Source of the DNA: Chthoniobacterales bacterium
GTDB lineage: Bacteria > Verrucomicrobiota > Verrucomicrobiia > Chthoniobacterales > JACTMZ01
Reading direction: 5' to 3'
NCBI GenBank assembly: GCA_017853515.1
Contig: JAFMJK010000033.1
Location: 1 to 14,333, forward strand
Length of the DNA stretch: 14,333 nt
Part shown: one piece after another, positions 1 through 6,037 of the stretch
Numbering within the stretch: the first letter of the stretch is position 1
Layout: each line of letters begins with the position of its first letter
Notes under the pieces: model-generated
Told to the model about the DNA's origin: nothing
Seen by the model: only the letters and a program-made list of their open reading frames with translations
The model's database searches: none
Program-made: the position numbers and the translations under genes

Positions 1-642
1 GCAACACAGAAAGAGAAGAACGACGAAAACGGCGCCGGTTCTCCATGTCACCGTTCCGAGCAAATTCAGACGCACCACCGCGACGAGGCAGGCCACGGCG
101 AAAACCGGCACGAGGTTCCACGGGGCAAGCCACTCGATGACGCGGTAAAGTTTGAAATCGTAGGGCCAGACTTGTCCCAGACAGCGCGCGGTGAAGACAT
201 AAATACCCAGCAAAAGGTAGAGGGCCGGGGCAAGGATCGCGCTGAAAAAGACCAGCGCGGCGAGCGGGGCGTAGTTTTGTTCGATCAGGCCGCGCACGCC
301 GGTGATGATGTGATTCGATTGCGCCGCGCCGGCCACGTCGAAGGTCATGACCGGAAAAACATTGGCCAGCACGAGAAGGACGATTCCGGTGAGAAGCAGC
401 GCGAGAGCGTTTTGCCGCAGATTCTCGATGCGGGGGACGCCGAGCAATTCCCCGCAGCGAGAGCAGTAGAGTTTCTCCCCTTTGGCCAGCGAACGGTGAA
501 CGTAGCTCGCCTCGCACACGTGGCAGGTGTCCCAGTCACCGGGCACGGGAACGGATGGGGTGCGTTGGTCCGCCACGCCGACAACGAAGCAGAAAGCGGT
601 CGGCGACGACAAGCCGCGTCTCGGAGAAACCGGAAACCGCAT
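1..642 (-). CDS. PqiA-family membrane protein with zinc ribbon (3' end cut by window edge)
   Basis: I translated this reading frame by hand; it has no stop before the left edge, so the C-terminus is missing (214 residues visible). Near the N-terminus is a zinc-ribbon pattern, C40-x2-C43-x16-C60-x2-C63 (seen as DTCHVC and LYCSRCGELLG). Hydrophobic stretches follow at about residues 70-95, 118-150 and 176-214. This is the layout of paraquat-inducible protein A (PqiA), an inner-membrane protein that in Proteobacteria works with MCE-type lipid-transport partners; no MCE gene is visible here. The ATG at 642 is the first in-frame ATG after the thymidine phosphorylase stop, 22 bases away, so the gene is probably co-transcribed as the last visible member of that operon. 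A GTG at 576 is a weaker alternative start. The family call is good; the substrate is unknown. Confidence 0.8.
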   Translation of the reverse strand, partial: MRFPVSPRRGLSSPTAFCFVVGVADQRTPSVPVPGDWDTCHVCEASYVHRSLAKGEKLYCSRCGELLGVPRIENLRQNALALLLTGIVLLVLANVFPVMTFDVAGAAQSNHIITGVRGLIEQNYAPLAALVFFSAILAPALYLLLGIYVFTARCLGQVWPYDFKLYRVIEWLAPWNLVPVFAVACLVAVVRLNLLGTVTWRTGAVFVVLLFLCC

Positions 643-664
643 CCCCGGCGCTTCGGCCCGGGGC

Positions 665-1888
665 TCAGGCGATCGAGAAAATCCGGGACGCCAATCCGAC
701 GGCATCGACCGACCCGCGGCTGTGCACGCGCAGGACAGGATCCCCCCCGGCCACCACCTCGCCTTCCTTGCGCAGGCATTCGACCCCGACGGAGAAATCG
801 ACAGCATCTTCCGCTTTGGCCCGGCCGGCACCGAGTTCAACGCAAAGGCGCCCGACCTCCAAAGCGTCGATTTTGCGCAGGACGCCGGCCGCGGGCGCGC
901 GGAGGTCCGTAACCACCGGGGCACGATGAAGCTCGCGCATTTTTCCCAACGCCGATGCATCGCCCCCTTGCGCCTCGACCATGGCGACAAATTTCTGCCA
1001 CGCACTGCCATCATGCAGTCGCTGCCGCAATTTTTCGCGCGGCGCGGCGACAAGCTTGGCCGCCAGGTCGAGTGTGAGGTTGATCAAGTCCTGCGGTCCC
1101 CCGCCTTGCAGGACATCGACGCACTCGGCCACCTCGAGCGCGTTGCCAGCGGTGAGGCCGAGGGGTTGGTCCATCGGATTGAGCAGCGCATGTGTCGCGA
1201 CACCGGCCCCGCGCCCGACGGCGACCATGGCATCGGCCAGCCTCTGCGCGTCTTCACGCTTTTGCATGAACGCTCCACGGCCGAATTTCACGTCGAGGAC
1301 AAGGCGGTCGAGCGACTCGGCCAACTTCTTCGACATGATACTCGCCACGATGAGCGGCAACGACGCCACTGTGCCGGTCACATCGCGCAAGGCGTAAAGT
1401 TTTTTGTCGGCCGGACACAAGTTCTCCGTTTGTCCCGCGATAAAACATCCGACCCTCTCCACCTGTGCGAGCATCTCGTCCCAGGCCAAATTCACGCGGA
1501 ATCCCGGGATGCTCTCGAGCTTGTCCAGCGTCCCGCCGGTGAAGCCGAGTCCGCGTCCGGAAATCATCGGCACCCACACGCCCTCGCAGGCGAGGAGCGG
1601 CGCGAGGATCAGCGAGACCTTGTCACCCACCCCGCCGGTGGAGTGTTTGTCCACCTTCGGCGGCGTACCCGCAGGCCAGGAGAAGACATCGCCCGAATCG
1701 CGCATTTCCATGGTCAGCGCGGTGGTTTCCGCATCATCCATCCCGCGGAAAAACACCGCCATGGCCAACGAAGCCATCTGGTAGTCCGGGACTTCCCCGC
1801 GAACGTAGCCCCCGATCAATGCGCGGATCTCATCCGGTGTCAGCGCACCTCCATCGCGCTTCTTCTCGATGAGGGACGGGATATGCAT
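665..1888 (-). CDS. deoA: thymidine phosphorylase (pyrimidine-nucleoside phosphorylase family)
   Basis: Cytoplasmic enzyme that splits thymidine with phosphate into thymine and 2-deoxyribose-1-phosphate, the entry to deoxynucleoside breakdown. The phosphate-binding motif KHSTGGVGD is at residues 81-89, followed by GRGLGFTGGTLDKLESIPG at 111-129 and ASIMSKK at 182-188. His82, Arg168, Ser183 and Lys187 sit exactly three positions before the E. coli DeoA substrate residues His85, Arg171, Ser186 and Lys190. I chose ATG 1888 (MHIPSLIEKKRDGG) because it matches the usual family start; a longer frame reaching 1993 would overlap the upstream gene by 89 bases. At 407 residues it is somewhat shorter than the usual 430-440, and the missing part appears to be the C-terminal tail. 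It follows the short ALDH gene by 16 bases, so the two are almost certainly one operon. Confidence 0.93.
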   Translation of the reverse strand: MHIPSLIEKKRDGGALTPDEIRALIGGYVRGEVPDYQMASLAMAVFFRGMDDAETTALTMEMRDSGDVFSWPAGTPPKVDKHSTGGVGDKVSLILAPLLACEGVWVPMISGRGLGFTGGTLDKLESIPGFRVNLAWDEMLAQVERVGCFIAGQTENLCPADKKLYALRDVTGTVASLPLIVASIMSKKLAESLDRLVLDVKFGRGAFMQKREDAQRLADAMVAVGRGAGVATHALLNPMDQPLGLTAGNALEVAECVDVLQGGGPQDLINLTLDLAAKLVAAPREKLRQRLHDGSAWQKFVAMVEAQGGDASALGKMRELHRAPVVTDLRAPAAGVLRKIDALEVGRLCVELGAGRAKAEDAVDFSVGVECLRKEGEVVAGGDPVLRVHSRGSVDAVGLASRIFSIA

Positions 1889-1904
1889 CGCCCCGACGGA
1901 TCGC

Positions 1905-2798
1905 TTACCAACCGATCGGATGCCAGGCGGTCTTGAATTCGATCGTGTCGAGGATCCAACCGGGGCGGTCCGCCTTGTTCCAATCGGCGGCACGCACCGC
2001 GTGCCGCGCGTAGCGCTTCAAGTTCGTCGCCGTGCCCTCGTGCAGCGTCTTGTCCAATGCGTCGTCCTCGCAACCATTGACGATGGCATTCACATCCATG
2101 TGCGTGGCGGCGGTCGGGGCGATGTCCGCGCGCTGGCCGGACAAAATGTTGACCACTCCGCCGGGCAAGTCGCTCGTGGCAAGAATCTCGCCGAAAGTCA
2201 GCGCGGGCAGCGGATACTTTTCCGAGGCGACCACCACGCAGGTGTTGCCGGTGAGGATGGTTGCCGCGACGAGATGGACGAGCGACACGAAGGACGGTGT
2301 GTCCGGACAGAAGATGACGACCACACCGGTGCCTTCCGGATAGGTGAAATTGAAGTGCGGCGACGACACCGGGTTCACCGAACCGAAGACAGCGGTGAAT
2401 TTGTCGGTCCATCCGGCGTAATGCACGAGCAACTCGACCGCATCGGCCACCTCGCGACGCGCCGCGGCAGCGGAACATCCCGTGCTGCGCACGATTTCGC
2501 GTTCCATTTCCTCGGCGCGCATTTCGAGCATTTCGGCGGCGCGGTAGAGAATCTGCCCTTTCAAATACGCACCGGTGCCGCTCCATTTTCCGAATGCCTT
2601 TCGGGCGGCCACCACCGCGTCGCGGAAATCCTTGCGCGAACCGCGGCAGACTTGAGCCAGTGTGGTTTTGCCGTCCGGGGAGAGCGCGGGGACGACCTTG
2701 CCGCTTTCCGAGCGGATGAAGGCGCCGCCGACATACATTTTGTAGGTCTTGAGCACTTGCAAGCGGCCGTTTCTTGCCGCGACGGGCGTCGTTGCCAT
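1905..2798 (-). CDS. half-length aldehyde-dehydrogenase-like protein, probably non-catalytic
   Basis: The 297 residues align with the N-terminal NAD-binding half of the aldehyde dehydrogenase superfamily: KMYVGGAFIRSESG near residue 20, PEGTGVVVIFCP at 154-165, GNTCVVVASEK at 184-194 and SDLPGGVVNILSG at 209-221. The protein stops before the region that would hold the catalytic cysteine and glutamate. The usual Asn of the PWN motif is replaced (PDTPSF) and the NAD-contacting Lys of KPSE is absent (VASE). The end, FKTAWHPIGW, recalls a short ALDH-like family of about 290 residues that I remember beside deoC and a full-length ALDH in actinobacteria. I therefore read it as an intact short protein and not a broken gene. 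It is first in the operon with deoA, so a role in deoxyribose-derived aldehyde metabolism, perhaps as a partner of a full-length ALDH encoded elsewhere, is an inference. Confidence 0.82.
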   Translation of the reverse strand: MATTPVAARNGRLQVLKTYKMYVGGAFIRSESGKVVPALSPDGKTTLAQVCRGSRKDFRDAVVAARKAFGKWSGTGAYLKGQILYRAAEMLEMRAEEMEREIVRSTGCSAAAARREVADAVELLVHYAGWTDKFTAVFGSVNPVSSPHFNFTYPEGTGVVVIFCPDTPSFVSLVHLVAATILTGNTCVVVASEKYPLPALTFGEILATSDLPGGVVNILSGQRADIAPTAATHMDVNAIVNGCEDDALDKTLHEGTATNLKRYARHAVRAADWNKADRPGWILDTIEFKTAWHPIGW

Positions 2799-2817
2799 AC
2801 GTTGACCGTTCTAGCCG
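2799..2817. other. 19-base divergent intergenic region
   Basis: Only 19 bases separate the ATG of the minus-strand ALDH-like gene from the ATG of the plus-strand GDP-fucose synthase. This is too short for two separate bacterial promoters, so each promoter core must lie inside the opposite gene, or one of the starts is misplaced. No Shine-Dalgarno sequence is seen for either gene. Confidence 0.6.
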
Positions 2818-3765
2818 ATGAGCTTGCACAAGGACGAGACAATATTCGTGGCCGGACACCGCGGCATGGCGGGCGATGCCATCCATGGGAAGCTGCTCAG
2901 CGACGGCTTCAACAAGGTGATCGGCCGGACCCGCGCCGAACTCGATCTGCTCGACCGCGCTGCCGTGCGCGCGTTTTTCGAAAAAGAGCGCCCGGCGGTC
3001 GTCATCGACGCGGCGGCCAAAGTCGGCGGCATCCTGGCCAACAGCGAACAGCCGGTCGAATTTCTCCTGCAGAATCTGACCATCCAAAACAATCTCATCG
3101 AAGCCGCGGCCGACTTCGGCACGCGCAAGCTGCTCTTTCTAGGCAGTTCATGCATCTATCCGAAAATGGCCCCGCAACCGATCCCCGAGAGCGCGCTGCT
3201 CACCGGTCCGCTCGAGCCGACCAACGACGCCTACGCCATCGCCAAGATCGCAGGGATCAAGCTCTGCCAATCCTACGCCCGCGAATACGGGAAAAATTTC
3301 ATCAGCGGCATGCCGACCAATTTGTATGGCCCGCACGACAACTACGATCTGCACAACTCGCACATCCTGCCCGCCTTCATCCGCAAGGTCCACGAGGCGA
3401 AGAAAAGCGGCGCCAAGTCGATCACCGTCTGGGGCACCGGCACACCGCGGCGCGAGTTCCTCCACACCACCGACCTCGCCGAAGCCTGCCTGTTTCTCCT
3501 CGAGCACTATGACGAACCGGATCTGGTCAACATCGGCTGCGGCGAGGACGTGACCATCCGCGAACTGGCCGAGACGGTCTGCGACGTGCTCGGCTTCGAC
3601 GGCACGCTGGAATTCGACACAAGCAAGCCGGACGGCACCCCGCGCAAGCTGCTCGATATTTCAAAAATCAAATCCCTCGGCTGGTGCCCGCGCATTCCCC
3701 TGCCCGAGGGCATCGCCGACGCCTACCGCTGGTTCTGCGAGAACTACAGCGAAGCGCGACTGTGA
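2818..3765 (+). CDS. fcl: GDP-L-fucose synthase
   Basis: NADPH-dependent epimerase/reductase that turns GDP-4-keto-6-deoxymannose into GDP-L-fucose, the sugar donor for fucose-containing surface polysaccharides; cytoplasmic. It belongs to the extended short-chain dehydrogenase family. The cofactor-binding glycine motif G13-x2-G16-x2-G19 is in VAGHRGMAG. The catalytic set is Ser110 and Cys112 (GSSCIYP), Tyr139-x3-Lys143 (YAIAK) and His182 (HNSHILP), each three positions after the E. coli counterparts Ser107, Cys109, Tyr136, Lys140 and His179. The family marks NLYGPHDNYD and GTGTPRREFLH are present. At 315 residues it is full length. It stands alone: no GDP-mannose 4,6-dehydratase or glycosyltransferase gene is in the window, so the pathway partner must be elsewhere. 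Its end faces the SMR transporter gene with 12 bases between the stop codons. Confidence 0.95.
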   Translation: MSLHKDETIFVAGHRGMAGDAIHGKLLSDGFNKVIGRTRAELDLLDRAAVRAFFEKERPAVVIDAAAKVGGILANSEQPVEFLLQNLTIQNNLIEAAADFGTRKLLFLGSSCIYPKMAPQPIPESALLTGPLEPTNDAYAIAKIAGIKLCQSYAREYGKNFISGMPTNLYGPHDNYDLHNSHILPAFIRKVHEAKKSGAKSITVWGTGTPRREFLHTTDLAEACLFLLEHYDEPDLVNIGCGEDVTIRELAETVCDVLGFDGTLEFDTSKPDGTPRKLLDISKIKSLGWCPRIPLPEGIADAYRWFCENYSEARL

Positions 3766-3777
3766 ACTCCCCGCGCG

Positions 3778-4107
3778 TCAGTGCGCGATGCTTTTGGAAA
3801 ACAGGTTGATCACCGCCACGCCGGCGATGATCAGGGCGATGCCGATGATCGCGGGAAAATCGAGTTTCTGACCGAATAGTATCCAAGCAATGACGCTGAC
3901 CAGAATAATTCCTGCTCCGCTCCAGATGGCATAAACAATGCCCACGGACATCGACCGCAAGGTGAGCGAAAGAAAATAAAAGGCGAAGGCGTAGCCCACG
4001 AGCACGACGATGGACGGCCACAGCTTGGTGAAACCCTCGCTGGATTTGAGAAAGGACGTGGCGATGACCTCGGCCACAATAGCGATGGTGAGGTAGAGAT
4101 AAGTCAT
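3778..4107 (-). CDS. small multidrug resistance (SMR) transporter, EmrE type
   Basis: A 109-residue inner-membrane protein with four hydrophobic helices, the standard size for SMR proton-coupled exporters of cationic toxic compounds. The essential membrane glutamate is present at residue 13 (AIVAEVIATSFLK), matching Glu14 of EmrE. The helix-3 to helix-4 region (YAIWSGAGIILVS, then FGQKLDFPAIIG) resembles EmrE more than the Gdx/SugE guanidinium exporters. I chose ATG 4107, which gives MTYLYLTIAIVAEV like known SMR starts; a longer frame to 4152 would translate a low-complexity tandem repeat. No Shine-Dalgarno sequence is visible. It lies 41 bases after vapC on the same strand, separated by that repeat, so whether it is co-transcribed with vapBC is unclear. 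Confidence 0.92.
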   Translation of the reverse strand: MTYLYLTIAIVAEVIATSFLKSSEGFTKLWPSIVVLVGYAFAFYFLSLTLRSMSVGIVYAIWSGAGIILVSVIAWILFGQKLDFPAIIGIALIIAGVAVINLFSKSIAH

Positions 4108-4118
4108 GGAGGGGAAGT

Positions 4119-4139
4119 GACGGGTGGCGGGTTGCGGGT
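4119..4139. repeat. three tandem 7-base units (nnCGGGT)
   Basis: The units are GACGGGT, GGCGGGT and TGCGGGT, head to tail, in the gap between vapC and the SMR gene. A single GGCGGGT occurs on the other side of the toxin-antitoxin pair at 4786-4792. Function unknown. Confidence 0.6.
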
Positions 4140-4148
4140 GGAGAGTAG

Positions 4149-4538
4149 TCAATGCTCGGAAAGATGCAGTTGCAACGGTGCATACCTCGCCAATTGCCGG
4201 AAATGACCGTCGCGCGCCATCAGCTGTAGTCCGTGTTGCATGGCGTGCTGAGCGATAAGCAGATCAGGAATACCCACGCCATTGATGCCGTGCCGCAGAC
4301 AAGTGATTTGTAGGCGGACGACCTCATCCCAATCAGGAAGGAGCGGTTCCCTCTCTAATTCCCGCAAAAGCTCGATCAGTCGCGCCTGACGCTTGAGGTG
4401 GAGCGAAGGCACCAATTCGGCAAGAACGAGATCGTTGGTGACAACACGATTGTCATCCAGCAGCTCTTCAAGTTCCTTTGCATGACGCCCCGCGCGGAAG
4501 TAATCGATCCATACGGAACTGTCGACCAGCACCCTCAC
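4149..4538 (-). CDS. vapC: VapC-type PIN-domain ribonuclease toxin
   Basis: A single PIN domain of 129 residues, the normal size for VapC toxins, which are metal-dependent RNases that block translation when freed from their antitoxin. The four acidic active-site residues are visible: Asp6 (VLVDSSVWIDYF), Glu41 (LVLAELV), Asp92 (GIPDLLIAQHA) and Asp110 (MARDGHF). The start is a GTG at 4538 that overlaps the antitoxin stop codon by four bases (GTGA), the classic translational coupling of such pairs. The toxin looks intact. Its natural RNA target cannot be told from the sequence. Confidence 0.93.
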   Translation of the reverse strand: MRVLVDSSVWIDYFRAGRHAKELEELLDDNRVVTNDLVLAELVPSLHLKRQARLIELLRELEREPLLPDWDEVVRLQITCLRHGINGVGIPDLLIAQHAMQHGLQLMARDGHFRQLARYAPLQLHLSEH

Positions 4539-4732
4539 TTCCGGCGATCGCGCAACTTGTCGAGGTCGATCTTCAGGTCAACTTTGCCTTTGTATTTCTT
4601 GAGGCCGATGGTCCGGTTTTTCCGGATAAGATCTTCCAGCGCGGTGATGATGACCGCCGTCTTTGTTTTCTGCCGGGTAACTTTCAGTGCCTCTTCAAGC
4701 AAAGGAGCGGGTAAATCGAGTGTTGTTCTCAT
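4535..4732 (-). CDS. vapB: VapB-family antitoxin
   Basis: A 65-residue basic protein starting MRTTLDLPAPLLEEALKVT, the ribbon-helix-helix-like N-terminus of the VapB (DUF2191) antitoxins; this part is expected to bind the operator DNA. The C-terminal tail (about residues 45-65, rich in Lys and Asp) should wrap and block the VapC active site. It sits directly upstream of vapC with a four-base overlap. A 30-bp imperfect palindrome just upstream is the likely operator through which the complex represses its own transcription. Bases here are noticeably less GC-rich than in the flanking genes, which suits a transferable module. Confidence 0.9.
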   Translation of the reverse strand: MRTTLDLPAPLLEEALKVTRQKTKTAVIITALEDLIRKNRTIGLKKYKGKVDLKIDLDKLRDRRK

Positions 4733-4742
4733 AGTCCCACTC

Positions 4743-4772
4743 TATGCATAAGAATCATGATTTCAATGCATA
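4743..4772 (-). promoter_or_regulatory. palindromic operator/promoter of vapBC
   Basis: A 30-bp dyad 10 bases upstream of the vapB ATG. The outer arms are TATGCAT and ATGCATA and the centre is the perfect palindrome ATCATGAT; 24 of the 30 positions are symmetric. It is AT-rich and the minus-strand TATGCA (4750-4745) could act as a -10 box. Autoregulation by the VapBC complex at such a site is known for the family; the exact bases used are an inference. Confidence 0.65.
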
Positions 4773-4823
4773 ACACATAACAGGCGGCGGGTGACGTGCG
4801 ACGAGTAAAGGCGTCGGGACCTC

Positions 4824-5207
4824 TTAAGCGGCGCACATTGCGCAAAGACGCGGCCAGAATATGATGAGACCGACGACGAGCGCGGCGATGGAGGCGAAGA
4901 GCACGGCCGCGGCGGCGAGGTCTTTCAGTTTTTTCACCTCGGGGTGTTCGTCGGGGTGCGCGAGGTCGGCGACGTATTCGATCGCGGTGTTGAGCGCTTC
5001 GGCCACCCAGACGAGGCCGATGGCGAGAGTGACGGCGATCCATTCGCCGCGGGTGATCTCGCACCACCAACCGAGGAAGAGAGCGACAATCGTGGCGGCG
5101 AGATGGATGCGCGCGTGAACTTCGCTCTCCAACAACGCGGCGATGCCGCGGAAAGCGCAGGCGAAGCTCTCGGCTTCGCGGGAGAAGAATCCGCGGCGCT
5201 CATTCAT
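4824..5207 (-). CDS. dgkA: DgkA-family lipid kinase (diacylglycerol or undecaprenol kinase)
   Basis: A 127-residue inner-membrane protein with three hydrophobic helices (about residues 35-50, 56-72 and 98-118), typical of the small membrane kinase family. The signature EALNTAIE is at 70-77, with Glu70, Asn73 and Glu77, and is followed by KDLAAAAVLFAS from residue 95. The overall pattern (FRGIAALLESEVHARIHLAA) is closer to the B. subtilis type, which phosphorylates undecaprenol for cell-wall carrier recycling, than to E. coli DgkA; the substrate is therefore uncertain. The start ATG at 5207 has no Shine-Dalgarno sequence. A TATAAA box ends eight bases upstream of it, suggesting a very short leader. 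The gene is separated from the upstream lipoprotein gene by a double-hairpin repeat element. Confidence 0.92.
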   Translation of the reverse strand: MNERRGFFSREAESFACAFRGIAALLESEVHARIHLAATIVALFLGWWCEITRGEWIAVTLAIGLVWVAEALNTAIEYVADLAHPDEHPEVKKLKDLAAAAVLFASIAALVVGLIIFWPRLCAMCAA

Positions 5208-5215
5208 AGTGGCAA

Positions 5216-5221
5216 TTTATA
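5216..5221 (-). promoter_or_regulatory. possible -10 box of dgkA
   Basis: TATAAA on the minus strand with eight bases to the dgkA ATG. No convincing -35 box is seen at normal spacing, so this is tentative. Confidence 0.3.
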
Positions 5222-5260
5222 GCAGATCGCCGTTGCGGCGAGGGACTTCGTTTCTGGAGA

Positions 5261-5329
5261 AAGGCAGGGACACGCGGCTCGCGTGTCCGTTCGACCGATG
5301 CGGACGAGCGGGCCGCTCGTCCCTACCTT
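5261..5329. repeat. REPIN-like element of two hairpins inside an outer inverted repeat
   Basis: Two perfect 9-bp stems with 3-base loops: 5268-5276 with 5280-5288 (GGACACGCG) and 5302-5310 with 5314-5322 (GGACGAGCG). The outermost 11 bases, 5261-5271 and 5319-5329, are inverted copies of each other with one mismatch. The two stems begin with the same GGAC word. This symmetric pair of palindromes in a 136-base gap resembles the REP/REPIN class of dispersed non-autonomous repeats. No T-run follows, so it does not look like an ordinary terminator. The window holds a single copy, so dispersal is inferred. Confidence 0.7.
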
Positions 5330-5343
5330 GCAAAACGAGCGAG

Positions 5344-5532
5344 TTACTCCTGGCCCTGAGGCGGGAAAAACTCCGGCGGGTTTTCCGCGGCGCCGAGGGG
5401 TTTGCTCTCGGCTTTTTCTTCGGCGGCTTTCTGTTCCTCGTAGCCGGGGATGCTGACCGAGGGCGGGATGCGCTGGCAGGCGGGCGCGAGGCAGAGGGCC
5501 GCGGCGGCGAGGAGAAGGGCTAAATATTTCAC
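5344..5532 (-). CDS. small putative lipoprotein
   Basis: A 62-residue protein starting MKYLALLLAAAALCLAPAC, which looks like a lipoprotein signal peptide with Cys19 as the lipidation site. The lipobox (Ala-Pro-Ala-Cys, with Leu at -4 and not -3) is not ideal. The mature part is only about 44 residues, rich in Pro, Glu and Ala (SIPGYEEQKAAEEKAESKP, then PPEFFPPQGQE), and likely unstructured. The start is a GTG four bases after the khpA stop, so it is translated as part of the rpsP operon, in the place where rimM and trmD are commonly found in other bacteria. I do not recognise the family. The tight spacing and a believable signal peptide support a real gene; function is unknown. Confidence 0.65.
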   Translation of the reverse strand: MKYLALLLAAAALCLAPACQRIPPSVSIPGYEEQKAAEEKAESKPLGAAENPPEFFPPQGQE

Positions 5533-5536
5533 GGGA

Positions 5537-5767
5537 TCAATCGGGGATGACGAGCCGCACTTTGCCGCCGTGTTTCGCGGCGGCGGCGTCGAGCAGGCTG
5601 CGGATGGCGTGGATGGTCTGGCCGCGTTTGCCGATGAGGCGGGGCAGGTCGGCCTGCTTCGCCTGCACGGTGTAGACGTCTTTGCCGTCGACCGCGGCGT
5701 GGGTGAGGAAGACCTCGTCGGGATGACCGGCCAGCTTGCGGAGGACGAAGTTGAGAAATTCCTCCAT
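5537..5767 (-). CDS. khpA: KH-domain RNA-binding protein KhpA
   Basis: A 76-residue protein consisting of one KH domain, the usual size for KhpA (YlqC). The RNA-binding loop GKRG is at residues 46-49 within LPRLIGKRGQTIHAIRSLL. In other bacteria KhpA binds many RNAs, often as a dimer with KhpB, and affects cell division and growth. I chose ATG 5767 (MEEFLNFVLRKL), which matches the family start and lies 14 bases after the rpsP stop; the longer open frame to 5854 would run deep into rpsP. The order ffh-rpsP-khpA is a widely conserved translation/targeting cluster. Confidence 0.93.
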   Translation of the reverse strand: MEEFLNFVLRKLAGHPDEVFLTHAAVDGKDVYTVQAKQADLPRLIGKRGQTIHAIRSLLDAAAAKHGGKVRLVIPD

Positions 5768-5781
5768 GGCCGGTCGCGTGA

Positions 5782-6027
5782 TCAGGCGGCTTTGCGCGCC
5801 TTTTTGACGATGCTGCGAACCGTGTCGGACATCTGCGCGCCGTTTTTGACCCAATGGTCGATGCGTGCGAGGTCGACTTTGTAGTTCGTGCCCTTCTTTT
5901 TCGGGTCGTAGTTGCCGATGATCTCGATGAATTTGCCGTCGCGCGGGCTGCGTTTGTCGGCCACCACCATTTTGTAGTAGGGGCTGTTGCGCGTGCCTTC
6001 GCGGCGGAGTCTGATTGCCGTTGCCAT
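5782..6027 (-). CDS. rpsP: 30S ribosomal protein S16
   Basis: An 81-residue small-subunit protein with the standard S16 opening, MATAIRLRREGTRNSPYYK, then VVADKRSPRDGKFIEIIGNYDP and a basic C-terminus (RSIVKKARKAA). S16 is needed for early 30S assembly. The length is normal. It starts 10 bases after the ffh stop and is followed by khpA 14 bases later, so ffh-rpsP-khpA and probably the lipoprotein form one transcript. The bases before the ATG (CGAACAAATT) contain no Shine-Dalgarno sequence, which is unusual for a highly expressed gene. Confidence 0.97.
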   Translation of the reverse strand: MATAIRLRREGTRNSPYYKMVVADKRSPRDGKFIEIIGNYDPKKKGTNYKVDLARIDHWVKNGAQMSDTVRSIVKKARKAA

Positions 6028-6037
6028 AATTTGTTCG

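Noticed and set aside
1905..2798. Reading the ALDH-like gene as a truncated pseudogene
   Set aside because: The end is clean, deoA follows immediately, and the length and C-terminal words agree with a short family that I recall. I keep this as a tested alternative in the findings.
527..3512. Long plus-strand frames (527-1936 and 1869-3512) opposite deoA and the ALDH-like gene
   Set aside because: Their translations are Arg/His-rich with no family motifs. The minus-strand genes match catalytic residues of known enzymes.
3772..3787. A bidirectional terminator between the convergent fucose synthase and SMR genes
   Set aside because: The stem is only 5 bp and overlaps the SMR stop codon; the following T-run is short. 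Not strong enough to call.
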